DNA of 64,000 bases. It comes from a bacterium (GTDB lineage Bacteria; Methylomirabilota; Methylomirabilia; Methylomirabilales; 2-02-FULL-66-22). The position numbers and the translations under genes are program-made. Numbering within the stretch: position 1 is the first letter of the stretch; each line of letters opens with the position of its first letter. Positions 17,163 through 25,755 of the stretch are shown here, piece after piece. Location of the stretch: positions 62,001 through 126,000 of the forward strand of contig JAKPQH010000137.1 of the NCBI GenBank assembly GCA_029580855.1. Direction: 5' to 3'. The notes under the pieces were generated by a model. The model saw only the letters and a program-made list of their open reading frames with translations, was not told where the DNA came from and did no database searches.

Positions 17163-17191
17163 TTGCATCGAGGACCCGGGCGCGCTATATA
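17163..17191 (+). promoter_or_regulatory. Putative promoter upstream of the tautomerase gene
   Basis: TTGCAT (17163-17168), 17-base spacer, TATATA (17186-17191). The leader to the ATG at 17430 would be about 230 bases and holds no supportable gene. Confidence 0.5.
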
Positions 17192-17429
17192 AGGCGTGCC
17201 CGAGAGGTGCAGCACGGCGGTGCGGGCGCGGGGAAAACCCCGGACCGGCATCCCCAAGATCTTTCCGTACGGGTGGAAGCGGATCCGCAGTGCGTCTGCT
17301 GCGGCCACCCGGTTCCGGATCACCCTCGAGGGTACAAACGGCTATGCCCCCACGGCGGTTTTTTTGTATCGCCTGGGCGGTTGCTCGGACCGGGCGCGGC
17401 CTGCGGGCCGGCGCGAACAGGAGGACCTG

Positions 17430-17618
17430 ATGCCCATCGTCACCATCGTTTTGCGGGAAGGCCGGACTGTGGAGCAGAAGCGCGAAATGGTCAAGGCGGT
17501 CACCGAGGCCATCGTGCGCACGACCAACGCCAAGCCGGAGGCGGTCCACATCGTGGTGCACGACGAGCCGGCCACGAACATCGGAAACGGCGGACAGCTC
17601 CTCGCGGACAAGCGCTGA
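17430..17618 (+). CDS. 4-oxalocrotonate tautomerase family protein
   Basis: 62 residues, the usual length of the family. After removal of Met the N-terminal Pro (MPIVTIVLREGRTVEQK) is the catalytic base that moves protons in keto-enol tautomerisation. The helix EMVKAVTEAIVRTTNAKPEAV and strand HIVVHDEPATNIGNGG complete the beta-alpha-beta fold, which works as a hexamer. ATG 17430 follows AGGAGG. The substrate is unknown; members act in aromatic ring-cleavage pathways or have unassigned roles. Confidence 0.9.
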   Translation: MPIVTIVLREGRTVEQKREMVKAVTEAIVRTTNAKPEAVHIVVHDEPATNIGNGGQLLADKR

Positions 17619-18011
17619 CGCAACCGGCGGCGACCCCGCGGCGGGCCCGGCACCCGGTTCCAGGTCATGGCGGCAGCGGACGGCGGGACCGGACGCCTGG
17701 CGGATCGGTCGGCCGCCGGGTGTCGCCCGGGGTTGCCACCGCTGCCTCGCGGAGGGGTTGCCGTCCTGACGGGGGCGCCATCGCGTACCGGTTCGGCGCG
17801 GACCGGGGGTTGCGAAGCCCCCCTATCGGTAGATTCTCGCGGTCCAGCGGCAAGAAGTCCTCACCGCGGCCAGAAAGGTAAGCACGGGGAGCCGCCCGAG
17901 GGGCCCGACTCCCCGCCGCTGTTCCGCGTGCCGCTGCACCGGTTAGACGCCAGAGGAGACGTGCGCGCGGGAAGCGCTGTGGGGGCCGGCCCTCCGGACG
18001 GTGGACAACTC
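17619..18011. other. Intergenic stretch without a recognisable gene
   Basis: Lies between the tautomerase and methyltransferase genes. Open frames here are chance products of base composition; no promoter or hairpin stands out. Confidence 0.45.
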
Positions 18012-18809
18012 ATGGACGAGCGCAAGGTCGCCGCATTTTACGATGTGGTGGGCAATACCTACGATCAGTCCCTCTACTTCCTCGCGTGCGAAGCCCCCTA
18101 CCGCTCCGAGATACGACGACTTTCGGCGGGACGGCGATTCCGACGGCTGGTGGACCTGGGCTGCGGGACCGGAAAGCAGACGGTCATGCTGGCGCCCCTG
18201 GCCGACGAGGTCGTGGCCGTCGATATCTCCCCGTCCTCGCTCCAGCAGGCCGAGGCGCGCTGCGCCGGCGCCAATGTCCGGAACGTCCGCTTCCTCCACG
18301 AAAGCATCGTCGCCCTCTCGCTCGAATCGGGATCCGTGGATGGAATCTTCTCCTACGGTGACGTGATCTCGCACGTTCACGACGCCTACCGACAGGTGTT
18401 TCGCGAAAGCGCCCGCGTCCTTCGACCCGGCGGTTTCCTGGCCTGCGAGGTCGACGGGAAATGGGAACTGGACATGCTTCTGCACGACCCACAGGAGCGG
18501 GCGCGGGCGCGGGCGGCCCGCGGAGTAGGCCATCTGCGCGTGTGGCGAGACATCCCGTGCAAGACCTTCACGGATCGCGAGCTCCGGGGCGACCTGGCGG
18601 CGGCCGGACTGCGCCCCGTCAGCATGCGGGGCGTGAACATCCTGCACTGCCTACTCCCCCCATCGGTGCTGATGGGGCTGCCGCATAGCGTGGGCGCGGG
18701 CTGGCGGGCGATCTCGACCGCCCTGCGGGGGTTGGACGCGGTGGTGGCGAGGCTGCCGTGGTTTTACCGGCTGGCGTCGACCCGGCTTGTGGTGGCGGTC
18801 AGAGAGTGA
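18012..18809 (+). CDS. Class I SAM-dependent methyltransferase
   Basis: 265 residues. The start MDERKVAAFYDVVGNTYDQS is the helical cap of small-molecule methyltransferases. Motif I is LVDLGCGTGKQTVML (SAM binding), motif II EVVAVDISPSSLQQAE with the acidic Asp that holds the ribose, motif IV GIFSYGDVISH, and motif V/VI RVLRPGGFLACEVDG. The C-terminal 70 residues hold a hydrophobic stretch (LHCLLPPSVLMGLP) that may contact a lipophilic acceptor. The acceptor cannot be told from sequence. ATG 18012 has a modest ribosome site; the gene stands alone. Confidence 0.85.
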   Translation: MDERKVAAFYDVVGNTYDQSLYFLACEAPYRSEIRRLSAGRRFRRLVDLGCGTGKQTVMLAPLADEVVAVDISPSSLQQAEARCAGANVRNVRFLHESIVALSLESGSVDGIFSYGDVISHVHDAYRQVFRESARVLRPGGFLACEVDGKWELDMLLHDPQERARARAARGVGHLRVWRDIPCKTFTDRELRGDLAAAGLRPVSMRGVNILHCLLPPSVLMGLPHSVGAGWRAISTALRGLDAVVARLPWFYRLASTRLVVAVRE

Positions 18810-18974
18810 ACTCCGGGCGGGGCCGATCGTCGGGTGAGGCGGGTGAGCCGGGCGCCCCAAGTTCCTCGGCGCCCGTTTGATCACCGCGGGCGCGTCCAGG
18901 GCGCTCTAAGAGGGTTCCCCGGCCCCTCCGACGCATCGGACGTTACAGACCTCCAGACAGGCGATACTTCGGGG

Positions 18975-19190
18975 TCAGCTTCGGATCGCTTGTCTCTTGA
19001 GGACCTGTACCTGCACCTTGAGGGCATCCTCGACGAGGGGCAGTCTCAGGTTGTAGCGCTCGTACAGCATGTTGAGCGCCGTCACGTTCCCGGCCCGGGC
19101 GTTCTGAATGAGTTTTGTTCGGGTCAGCGACTCGGCAAGCTCGAAGTCGTCGATGCGTCGTTTGATCGCCAGGTACTCGCGGGTCTTCAT
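18975..19190 (-). CDS. Small helical protein of unknown function
   Basis: 71 residues from ATG 19190, with GGAGGG five bases upstream. The sequence is charged and helical throughout (KTREYLAIKRRIDDFELAES, LNMLYERYNLRLPLVEDAL). No family is recognised. It is divergent from the cyclic-nucleotide-binding regulator at 19468 and shares with it an A+T-rich control region (19258-19322), which suggests joint regulation. Confidence 0.6.
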   Translation of the reverse strand: MKTREYLAIKRRIDDFELAESLTRTKLIQNARAGNVTALNMLYERYNLRLPLVEDALKVQVQVLKRQAIRS

Positions 19191-19257
19191 GGGGTCCCTC
19201 CAAGTCAACGCCAACGACGATGGTACGACCGATTCCGGGGCGCTCCACGATTGTGTC

Positions 19258-19322
19258 GTGCATGATGCACAAACTGGACCATCTATAACTATTGATTTTT
19301 AAACGGTTTTTCTTTTTAAACG
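19258..19322. promoter_or_regulatory. A+T-rich control region between divergent genes
   Basis: Within DNA of about two thirds G+C this stretch is mostly A+T. It holds a 13-base palindrome, gtgcatgatgcac (19258-19270), and two direct copies of tttttaaacg (19296-19305, 19313-19322) set 17 bases apart, so about on the same face of the helix. On the minus strand tatagat lies close by and could serve as a -10 element for the gene at 19190. Binding by the neighbouring regulator is inference. Confidence 0.45.
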
Positions 19323-19467
19323 ACTGACAAAAAGACAGCCGGAAGCTGATCGCCCTGTCATGCCGGCGCGCAAACGGGGCTGGGCTCGATCGGTCGGTCC
19401 GTCGTGATCGCGGAAAACGAGCAGGTCCTGCAGCCCCGGTCGGAATGACCACAGAGAGGGAATCGCG

Positions 19468-20013
19468 ATGTGTCCCCGTGGCACACTTCCCCGTCTTCGG
19501 CCGGATCGCCTCCGGCAATTGGCGTTCTTCCGAGAATTCGCGCCCCAAGAAATTGGTCGTCTCCTCGACGTCGGGGTCGCTCGCACGTACGACGACGGGG
19601 AGCTTCTGGCGACCGAGGGGACGCGAAAGCAGCGACGCGTGCTCTACGTGGTTCTGGACGGCGAACTCCACTACGTAAAACGCATCCGTGCCGGGTGTGC
19701 CCGGGTCGTGATGGTGTTGCGGCCCGGCGAGGTGGGTGGATTTCTGACCTTCTTGAACGACGATCCATCGCCGGTCACGGTTCGCAGCGCGGGGCGGACG
19801 ACTGTCTTCGAGATCGGGCGGCGGGAAATGCAGGCGCTCGGAACCGCGGAGGCGGCTCTCACCGTCAAGCTCCTTCGCAACCTTCTGGGGAGCACCGCCA
19901 GACGCCTGGAGACCCTGCTGGACCGCGTGGCGGCCACGTCCGCCTGGGCGCTGGACCTGGAGCGCCATCTGCGCGCCCTCCCGCACTTGCCCGAGACGAC
20001 CGAGGGACGCTAG
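19468..20013 (+). CDS. Cyclic-nucleotide-binding-domain regulator without visible HTH
   Basis: 181 residues. Residues about 15-130 follow the cNMP-binding beta roll: LRQLAFFREFAPQEIGRLLD, then DDGELLATEGTRKQR, VLYVVLDGELHYVKRI, VVMVLRPGEVGGFLTFLND and PVTVRSAGRTTVFEIGRREM. The phosphate-binding cassette is degenerate (GEVGGFLTF in place of GExxGExxL), so cAMP may not bind. The C-terminal 45 residues are helical but too short for a standard Crp helix-turn-helix, so this may be a protein-interaction sensor. ATG 19468 follows GAGGGAAT. Confidence 0.75.
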   Translation: MCPRGTLPRLRPDRLRQLAFFREFAPQEIGRLLDVGVARTYDDGELLATEGTRKQRRVLYVVLDGELHYVKRIRAGCARVVMVLRPGEVGGFLTFLNDDPSPVTVRSAGRTTVFEIGRREMQALGTAEAALTVKLLRNLLGSTARRLETLLDRVAATSAWALDLERHLRALPHLPETTEGR

Positions 20014-20153
20014 GTCACCGCCGGCGTTCCCGGGCCGACGCCCGGCGCGACCCTGGCGATCCTGGAGCGCGCCGGCGATCTCCGGGGCGAGGCGCAGCCG
20101 GTGTCCCGCTTCCTCGTGGTGCGGTGAACCGCACCGGGACTTGCGGAGGGGGC

Positions 20154-20375
20154 ATGCCTACGGTGAGCGTGGACTCGGATCTTCTTCGCGAATTGCTGGT
20201 ACGACGGGACGAGCTCGTCCGCACCATCACGGCCGGGATGCAGTCGGACGACTGGGATCCGGTCATGGGCGCGTTCGACGGTCTGCTCGCGACGATCGCG
20301 CGGCTGGAGGACAGCCTCTCCCGGGCCCCGGGGGATAGCGCGGCCGGGTCGGGAGGACCGTGGGGATACGCTTGA
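20154..20375 (+). CDS. Small acidic helical protein of unknown function
   Basis: 73 residues from ATG 20154, directly after GGAGGGGG. The sequence (MPTVSVDSDLLRELLVRRDE, then MGAFDGLLATIARLEDSL) predicts two helices with an acidic, Gly-rich end. No family is recognised. Its end overlaps the putative promoter of the next gene (20372-20399). Confidence 0.55.
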   Translation: MPTVSVDSDLLRELLVRRDELVRTITAGMQSDDWDPVMGAFDGLLATIARLEDSLSRAPGDSAAGSGGPWGYA

Positions 20376-20399
20376 CAACGGAAATCGTGTCGCTAGGCT
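20372..20399 (+). promoter_or_regulatory. Putative promoter for the small membrane protein gene at 20465
   Basis: TTGACA (20372-20377), 16-base spacer, TAGGCT (20394-20399). Confidence 0.5.
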
Positions 20400-20464
20400 A
20401 CCCGCAGGCACACCGCGGTGTCGGCCCGGACCCGTTCACGGCGGGCGGAACAAAGGAGGTAGGA

Positions 20465-20650
20465 ATGGCCGAGGCAAAAACCAAAAACAGTCTCCCGCGG
20501 ACCCTGTCCCTCTTCGTCGCGCTTATCGGATGCGTGATTACGTCGATGCCGTTCCTCTTCGGCGTGGGCGGCGATCCGGTGCCGCTCATCCTCATCGGTT
20601 CCGGCGTGACCGTCATCGCGCTCGGCCTCTTCCTGTTCTTCTCGATCTGA
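20465..20650 (+). CDS. Small two-helix membrane protein
   Basis: 61 residues from ATG 20465 with AAAGGAGGT upstream. Two hydrophobic helices, residues about 13-34 (SLFVALIGCVITSMPFLFGV) and 38-60 (VPLILIGSGVTVIALGLFLF), leave a short basic N-terminus in the cytoplasm. It has its own promoter. Function unknown. Confidence 0.65.
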   Translation: MAEAKTKNSLPRTLSLFVALIGCVITSMPFLFGVGGDPVPLILIGSGVTVIALGLFLFFSI

Positions 20651-20755
20651 CCGGCCGGCTCCGCGCGCCGACGGAGGACCGGGCTCGATGCGGCCGCGGC
20701 GGGCGGGCTCCGACACCTCCGCTCCGTATCGCGCCGGCCGCCCCTGCCGGGGCCG

Positions 20756-22573
20756 TCACGGTCGTGGGGACGGGAACGCCAGCGACTCCACGAAGATGTC
20801 CTCGAAGCTGGGGTGCTTGGACAACTCGAAGTAATCGACCCTGCGGGCCAGGGTCTCGGCGCGCCGGCGAATCGATCGCGAAAGAAGAGTCATGCGAGAG
20901 CCCTGTCCGGCGGCGTTGCCGACGCCTTGGATGCGGCCCATCGGAATGGTCGCGGGCAGCATCCCGATCCCGAGGGCGCTCCGCTTGTCGATGTAGTTCC
21001 CGAAGGCGCCCGCCAGCGCCACCGCGGCAATCTGCGAGCCGTCGATCCCCAGCTCGTCCATGAGGATGCGCACCCCGCACAGGATCGTCCCCTTGGCCAG
21101 CTGCAGCTGGCGCACGTCGTCCTGCGTGATGACGATGCGCGGCTCCCACGTCAGGACGAATTCCCACGTGTGATCCTGCCCGACCACCCGTTCCAGGACC
21201 CGGGCCGGGATCTTCCCCGCCAGCCTCGGGCGGGGCAGCAGTCGCCCGCCGGGATCGACGATGCCCTGTCGCACCAGCTGATCCAAGGCGTCGACCAGAC
21301 CCGAACCGCAGACCCCGCGCGGCGGCATATCGCCGACGGTCCAGACCCGGACGTCCTCCCGGATCCGAACCCGGTCGATCGCCCCCGCCGTCGCCCGCAT
21401 GCCGTGACGGATCTCCGCCCCCTCGAACGCCGGGCCCGCGGGGGCCGAACATGCCAAGATCCGTTCGCGCGAGCCCAGGGCCATCTCCCCGTTGGTCCCG
21501 ATGTCCACCGCCAGACGGATATCCTCGGATTCGTCGAGCCCGGTCGCCATGATCACCGCCAGGGTGTCCGCCCCCACGTACGCACCGATGGGAGGAAGAA
21601 AATAGACCCACGCGTTAGGCAGCCCGATCCCCAGATCCGTCGCCTTCACCTGCAAAGGGTCGCGGCTGACCGCGACATAGGGGCTCGCCGTGATGGTGGC
21701 GGGCGTGATCCCGAGCGCCAGGTGGTGCATGAGCGAGTTGCCGACCACGGTCGCGTAGTAGATCTCGCCGGGATCGACGTCGGCGCAGCAGTCGGCCAGG
21801 ATCTGGTTTAGGGTCCCGATCACGGCCGCTTGCAGCTCCTCCAGCCCGCGCGGCGCCTCCAGCGCGTGGGTCGCCCGCGAGATGACGTCGGCGCCCCACG
21901 GCTGCTGGCCGTTCAGGCGCGAGGAGCGTGCAACCTCCCGCCCCGTGAAGAGGTCGATGAGATAGCCCACGACGCTGGTCGTCCCGATGTCGAAGGCAAC
22001 GCCAAAAGCCCGCTCCCGCGTGTCGCCGGCCTCCACCGCCAGGAGCTCTTCGCCAGCCGCCCCGTGATCCCAGACCGTCGCCGTGGCGTGAAACCCCGCA
22101 TTGCGCAGGGCGGCGGGAAGGGCGCGCAGCACGGGAGGTGCGGCCCACACCGGGACGCCGAGCCTCTTGCGGAGTCGCTCGACATCCGCGAGGTCGTCGT
22201 GCGGGGCCGGCACCGGCAGGTCGACGAAGGCCTTCCGCACGAGCGGCTCCGGGGCCACGCGGATCTCGGTGTAGCCCCCCTTCTCCAGAACTTCCTCCTC
22301 GATGGCAACCTCGACCTCTCCCAGGGGGCGCGCCTGGCAGGCCAGCCTGACCCCGCCGTCGAGCTCGTCGGGCGACAGCAGCTCTGCCTCGAGCGGGGTC
22401 GGCTCGGTGACGGGGCCACGAGGGTGGCAGCGGCACTTTGCGCACTTGCCGCGGCCGCCGCACAGCGACGGCAGATAGAGGCCGACCCCGCGGGCCAGGT
22501 CGAGGAAGGTCCCCTCCTGCTCGATGCGGTACGTTCCGCCGTGCGATGTGAAGGTGGTGCGAGGCGATGCCAT
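20756..22573 (-). CDS. RACo-like ASKHA/2Fe-2S reductive activator of corrinoid proteins
   Basis: 605 residues. Residues about 1-95 are a plant-type ferredoxin domain with the cluster cysteines in CGGRGKCAKCRCHP and RLACQA. A linker leads to an actin-like ATPase core (GVAFDIGTTSVVGYLIDL, AVDIGTNGEMALGS, GMRATAGAID, PPRGVCGSGLVDALDQL, VALAGAFGNYID). This is the layout of activators that use ATP to reduce inactive Co(II) corrinoid proteins in methyl-transfer systems. No corrinoid protein or methyltransferase gene of that type lies in the window, so the partner is elsewhere. ATG 22573 (MASPRTTFTSHGG) is chosen because the ferredoxin strand begins right after it; the ribosome site is weak. Confidence 0.88.
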   Translation of the reverse strand: MASPRTTFTSHGGTYRIEQEGTFLDLARGVGLYLPSLCGGRGKCAKCRCHPRGPVTEPTPLEAELLSPDELDGGVRLACQARPLGEVEVAIEEEVLEKGGYTEIRVAPEPLVRKAFVDLPVPAPHDDLADVERLRKRLGVPVWAAPPVLRALPAALRNAGFHATATVWDHGAAGEELLAVEAGDTRERAFGVAFDIGTTSVVGYLIDLFTGREVARSSRLNGQQPWGADVISRATHALEAPRGLEELQAAVIGTLNQILADCCADVDPGEIYYATVVGNSLMHHLALGITPATITASPYVAVSRDPLQVKATDLGIGLPNAWVYFLPPIGAYVGADTLAVIMATGLDESEDIRLAVDIGTNGEMALGSRERILACSAPAGPAFEGAEIRHGMRATAGAIDRVRIREDVRVWTVGDMPPRGVCGSGLVDALDQLVRQGIVDPGGRLLPRPRLAGKIPARVLERVVGQDHTWEFVLTWEPRIVITQDDVRQLQLAKGTILCGVRILMDELGIDGSQIAAVALAGAFGNYIDKRSALGIGMLPATIPMGRIQGVGNAAGQGSRMTLLSRSIRRRAETLARRVDYFELSKHPSFEDIFVESLAFPSPRP

Positions 22574-22691
22574 CCGGTATCCTATTTTCGCCCGGCGCAC
22601 ATCGACGAACCCCCGCGGCCCCACGTTCCGCGGGCTACCCACGCCGCTGGCGCCGGGGGAGAGCGTCGCGCGGTGGCGCCGGCGTCGCGTC

Positions 22692-23489
22692 TCACGGCCT
22701 GTGCCGCGTCGTCCGCGGCGCGTCCTGCCCGGCACCGGCGGTGTGACGTCGGCGAAGCCATTGGAAAATACTCTCGCGGTAGATGTACGCCAGAAGGGCG
22801 GCCGTCGCCGCGACGGCGAGGAAGATCACGAATTCTCCGTAGTGGGCACCCCGCACCTTGGCGCCCTGGATCGAGAGGAGCCACGTCCCCGGCAATCTCC
22901 CAAAGGTCGAGATGATCAGGAACGTTCCGAACGGTATGGGGCTGACACCCAGAAGAAAGCAGAGATAGTCCTTTGGAAAACCCGGGATGAGAAAAAACAG
23001 CAGAGCCACCAAGGCGCCGCTGGTACGGGCGACGAAGTCGAACTTGTGATAGACGCCATCGGAGATCAATCGGCGCACCACGTGCGACCCCAGCCATCGC
23101 CCCAGCCCGAAGGCGGCGGCGGAGCCGAGCGTCAGCCCGATCGAGGAGTACAGAAAGCCCAGCCAGGTCCCGAACACGTACCCGCCCAAGAACCCCGTCA
23201 CCTCCCCCGGAATCGGCGCGAACACGACCTGTAGGGCCTGCAGCACCACGAACGGAATCGGGGCATACGGGCCGAAGCTCGCCAGAAAGAGCTTGACCTC
23301 TTTTCGGCTGGAGTAGAACCGCACGAAGTCGCGGTACTTGGCCACGACGGGGTTGGCGGAGAAACAGACATACAGTGCCGTGGCGATCAGCAGAGACCCG
23401 AGGACCCCGAGGCACGCCAGGACGGCAACCCACCGCCCCGGCCGTTTGTCAACCGACGTCTGCTTTGTATCGCCCATTGCGCTCGGCAT
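22692..23489 (-). CDS. TVP38/TMEM64 (DedA-like) membrane protein
   Basis: 265 residues with about six hydrophobic segments. After an N-terminal helix (VAVLACLGVLGSLLIATALY) comes the VTT domain: FVVLQALQVVFAPIPGEV, TGFLGGYVFGTWLGFLYSSI, GSAAAFGLGRWLGSHVVRRL, FLIPGFPKDYLCFLLGVSPI and the last helix FVIFLAVAATAALLAYIY. The re-entrant FAPIPGE and FLIPGFPKD loops are typical. Relatives move or scramble lipids or act in selenite uptake; the substrate here is unknown. ATG 23489 is taken; ATG 23477 is an alternative. Same strand as pyruvate kinase, about 95 bases downstream of it. Confidence 0.85.
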   Translation of the reverse strand: MPSAMGDTKQTSVDKRPGRWVAVLACLGVLGSLLIATALYVCFSANPVVAKYRDFVRFYSSRKEVKLFLASFGPYAPIPFVVLQALQVVFAPIPGEVTGFLGGYVFGTWLGFLYSSIGLTLGSAAAFGLGRWLGSHVVRRLISDGVYHKFDFVARTSGALVALLFFLIPGFPKDYLCFLLGVSPIPFGTFLIISTFGRLPGTWLLSIQGAKVRGAHYGEFVIFLAVAATAALLAYIYRESIFQWLRRRHTAGAGQDAPRTTRHRP

Positions 23490-23584
23490 TTCCGCTGCGC
23501 CATCCGGTTTCGGCCCGAGGTAGTATACCGGACCGGGCCACTCCCGCAACCGGAAAACACGATCGGGGCCGTTGTTCGACCAAA

Positions 23585-24997
23585 CTACGTGCCCCCTTTG
23601 ACCCGGCGGACGTGAAGTAGGTTTGTCGTTCCCCGAACAAACAGCGGCGAGCCGGCGGCGAACACCAGGGTGTCTCCTTCCGCAACGGCGCCCTCGGAGA
23701 CCAGGACGTCTTCCATGTCCTCGACCACCTGGTCGGTATTCTCGGCGCATCGAATGAGCTTGGGTATGACCCCCGAGTGCAGGCTCAAGCGGCGCCGCAC
23801 CGCCTCGGACGGCGAGAAGGCAAAGATCGGCGCCCGCGGTCGGTATTTCGACAGCAGCCGCGCCATAAATCCGGTCCGTGTGAAGGCGACGATGGCGCGG
23901 GCTTTCACCTCGCTGGCGGCGCGGCAGGCGGCCTCGCTGATCACGTCCGGAAAGGTCGCGGCGCTCGGAATCGACGTTTCGTGATCCGGCAGAGCGGTCT
24001 CGGCGTTTTCGGCGATTCGCGCCATCACCTCCACCGTCTCGACCGGGTATTTGCCCGCGGCGGTTTCGGCCGACAGCATTACCGCGTCGGTCCCGTCCAG
24101 GATGGCGTTGGCCACATCCGACGCCTCGGCGCGCGTCGGCCGGGGACTGTTCACCATGGATTCGAGCATCTGGGTGGCGGTGATGACGGGGATGGCGCGC
24201 AGGCGCGCCTGGCGGATGATCTCCTTCTGGACCAGCGGAACCTCCTCCAGGGGCAGCTCCACGCCCAGGTCCCCGCGCGCCACCATCACACCGTCCGTCA
24301 CGTCCAGGATGGCCTCCAGCCGCTGCACGGCCTCCGGCTTCTCCATCTTGGCCACGACGGGGAGATCCCCGCCCAGGTCGGCGATCAACTCCTTCACCTC
24401 GAGGACGTTCTCAGGGCCCCTGATGAACGAGACCGCGACGGCATCCACGCCGTGGGCGATGCCGAACCGCAGATCCTCCCGATCTTTGGGGGTGATGGGT
24501 CCGGCGCTCACCGCCACGCCGGGAAGATTGATCCCCTTGTGATCTCCGATGTCGCCTCCCGTCACGACGCGACACCGGACCGTGCCCCCGACGATCTGCA
24601 GCACCCGCAACTCGATCAGCCCGTCCACCAGCAGAATGCGATCGCCGGGCTTGACATCGGAGGCCAGGCGGTCATACGTGGTGCTGGCCAGCGCCTCCGT
24701 CCCCTCCACCGGACGCGTGGTCAACGCGAATTCCGAGCCCGCCGCCAGATGTGCGCGGCCCCCGCGGAAGGTGCCGAGCCGGATTTTCGGCCCTTGCAGA
24801 TCCTGGAGGATCGCCACGGGAACCCCCATCTCCCCGGCGATCTCCCTGATGCTGGCAAGCACCCGGCCGTGTTCCTCGTGCGTCCCGTGCGAGAAATTGA
24901 GCCGGGCGACGTTCATCCCCGTACGGATGAGTCGCCGCAGGGTGTCGGACGATGACGATGCCGGGCCGATGGTGCACACGATCTTGGTCCGCCGCAT
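23585..24997 (-). CDS. pyk: Pyruvate kinase
   Basis: 470 residues, the normal length for the bacterial enzyme. Converts phosphoenolpyruvate and ADP to pyruvate and ATP in the cytoplasm. Conserved blocks: KIVCTIGPASSSSDTL, GMNVARLNFSHGTHEEH, LQDLQGPKIRLG, MVARGDLGVELPLEEVP, ITATQMLESMVNSPRPTRAE, DGTDAVMLSAETAAGKYP, and a complete C-terminal allosteric domain (AIVAFTRTGFMARLLSKYRP). ATG 24997 follows GGGAGAAG. It sits 21 bases downstream of the cyclase-family gene on the same strand, so the two are probably cotranscribed. Confidence 0.96.
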   Translation of the reverse strand: MRRTKIVCTIGPASSSSDTLRRLIRTGMNVARLNFSHGTHEEHGRVLASIREIAGEMGVPVAILQDLQGPKIRLGTFRGGRAHLAAGSEFALTTRPVEGTEALASTTYDRLASDVKPGDRILLVDGLIELRVLQIVGGTVRCRVVTGGDIGDHKGINLPGVAVSAGPITPKDREDLRFGIAHGVDAVAVSFIRGPENVLEVKELIADLGGDLPVVAKMEKPEAVQRLEAILDVTDGVMVARGDLGVELPLEEVPLVQKEIIRQARLRAIPVITATQMLESMVNSPRPTRAEASDVANAILDGTDAVMLSAETAAGKYPVETVEVMARIAENAETALPDHETSIPSAATFPDVISEAACRAASEVKARAIVAFTRTGFMARLLSKYRPRAPIFAFSPSEAVRRRLSLHSGVIPKLIRCAENTDQVVEDMEDVLVSEGAVAEGDTLVFAAGSPLFVRGTTNLLHVRRVKGGT

Positions 24998-25018
24998 ACG
25001 CTTCTCCCGGTCCGACTC

Positions 25019-25648
25019 CTAGAGGGATCGCAGCGCGACCCGTGCCGGCGCGCCGTCTCCGCCCAGGAGCTTCAAGGGCAGGCACAGCAGCTCGTACGTC
25101 CCCGGCGGCACCGCGGAGAGATCCAGGCCCTCCAACACGATGACACCGGCGTCGAGCAGCGTTCGATGCGCCGCAAAATCCACCGCACCGGGCGGATCGA
25201 TCGATGCGCCATCGACCCCGACCAGACGGACGCCGGCGTCGACCAGCGCCCGCGCCGCCTCGGCGGTCAGTCCCGCGGACGCCGCCCAAAAACGGCGACC
25301 GTCCCGGCCCTCGGCGCCCCGCGTCTTGAAGAGGACCCGGGGGCATGCGCCGAGGTCCAGTCCGCTCAGCGCGACGGCATCGATACCCTCACGGACGGCG
25401 ACAAACTCATGCACGCGGGCCGGACCGATGAGGATGTCCAAGGGTATCTCGTCCACTCCCGGACCTCCCTCGCGGAAATGCAGCGGGGCGTCCACGTGCG
25501 TCCCGGTGTGCGTGCCCACGCACACCTCGGATACATTCGCGACCGCGCCATCCACGACCGACGCGACCCTCCGGACAACCACACGGGGATCGCCGTCATA
25601 GACATCCATCCCGCCATAGATGGGCCGGGTGATATCGAAAAGTCGCAT
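25019..25648 (-). CDS. Cyclase-family metal-dependent hydrolase (kynurenine-formamidase-like)
   Basis: 209 residues. The metal motif HTGTHVDAPLHF is present, with the N-terminal block FDITRPIYGGMDVYDGDP and C-terminal GVDGASIDPP typical of the family. Members hydrolyse N-formylkynurenine, isatin or related amides and lactams. No other tryptophan-degradation gene is nearby, so the substrate is open. ATG 25648 is the first start and lies after a 107-base gap from the SDR gene that holds an inverted repeat (25677-25736). Confidence 0.85.
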   Translation of the reverse strand: MRLFDITRPIYGGMDVYDGDPRVVVRRVASVVDGAVANVSEVCVGTHTGTHVDAPLHFREGGPGVDEIPLDILIGPARVHEFVAVREGIDAVALSGLDLGACPRVLFKTRGAEGRDGRRFWAASAGLTAEAARALVDAGVRLVGVDGASIDPPGAVDFAAHRTLLDAGVIVLEGLDLSAVPPGTYELLCLPLKLLGGDGAPARVALRSL

Positions 25649-25676
25649 CGCCTAAAAGCCGGCCATTCGGCACACG

Positions 25677-25736
25677 GGCGACTCGGCAATTCGGCGATTC
25701 GGAAGACCGGGGAGGTCCGCGCTGATCCGAGTCGCC
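25677..25736. repeat. Inverted repeat in the SDR-cyclase gap
   Basis: ggcgactcgg (25677-25686) and ccgagtcgcc (25727-25736) are exact reverse complements around 40 bases. Inside and around them are short repeated ttcgg/aattgcc strings. It could act as a partial terminator between the SDR gene and the cyclase-pyk pair, or be an intergenic repeat element. Confidence 0.45.
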
Positions 25737-25755
25737 AAATTGCCCAGTTGCCCGG

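Noticed and set aside
17207-17881. Frame with a CxxC-like string (CVCCGHPVP) upstream of and overlapping the tautomerase gene
   Set aside because: It overlaps the well-supported tautomerase in another frame, and its start has a poor ribosome site.
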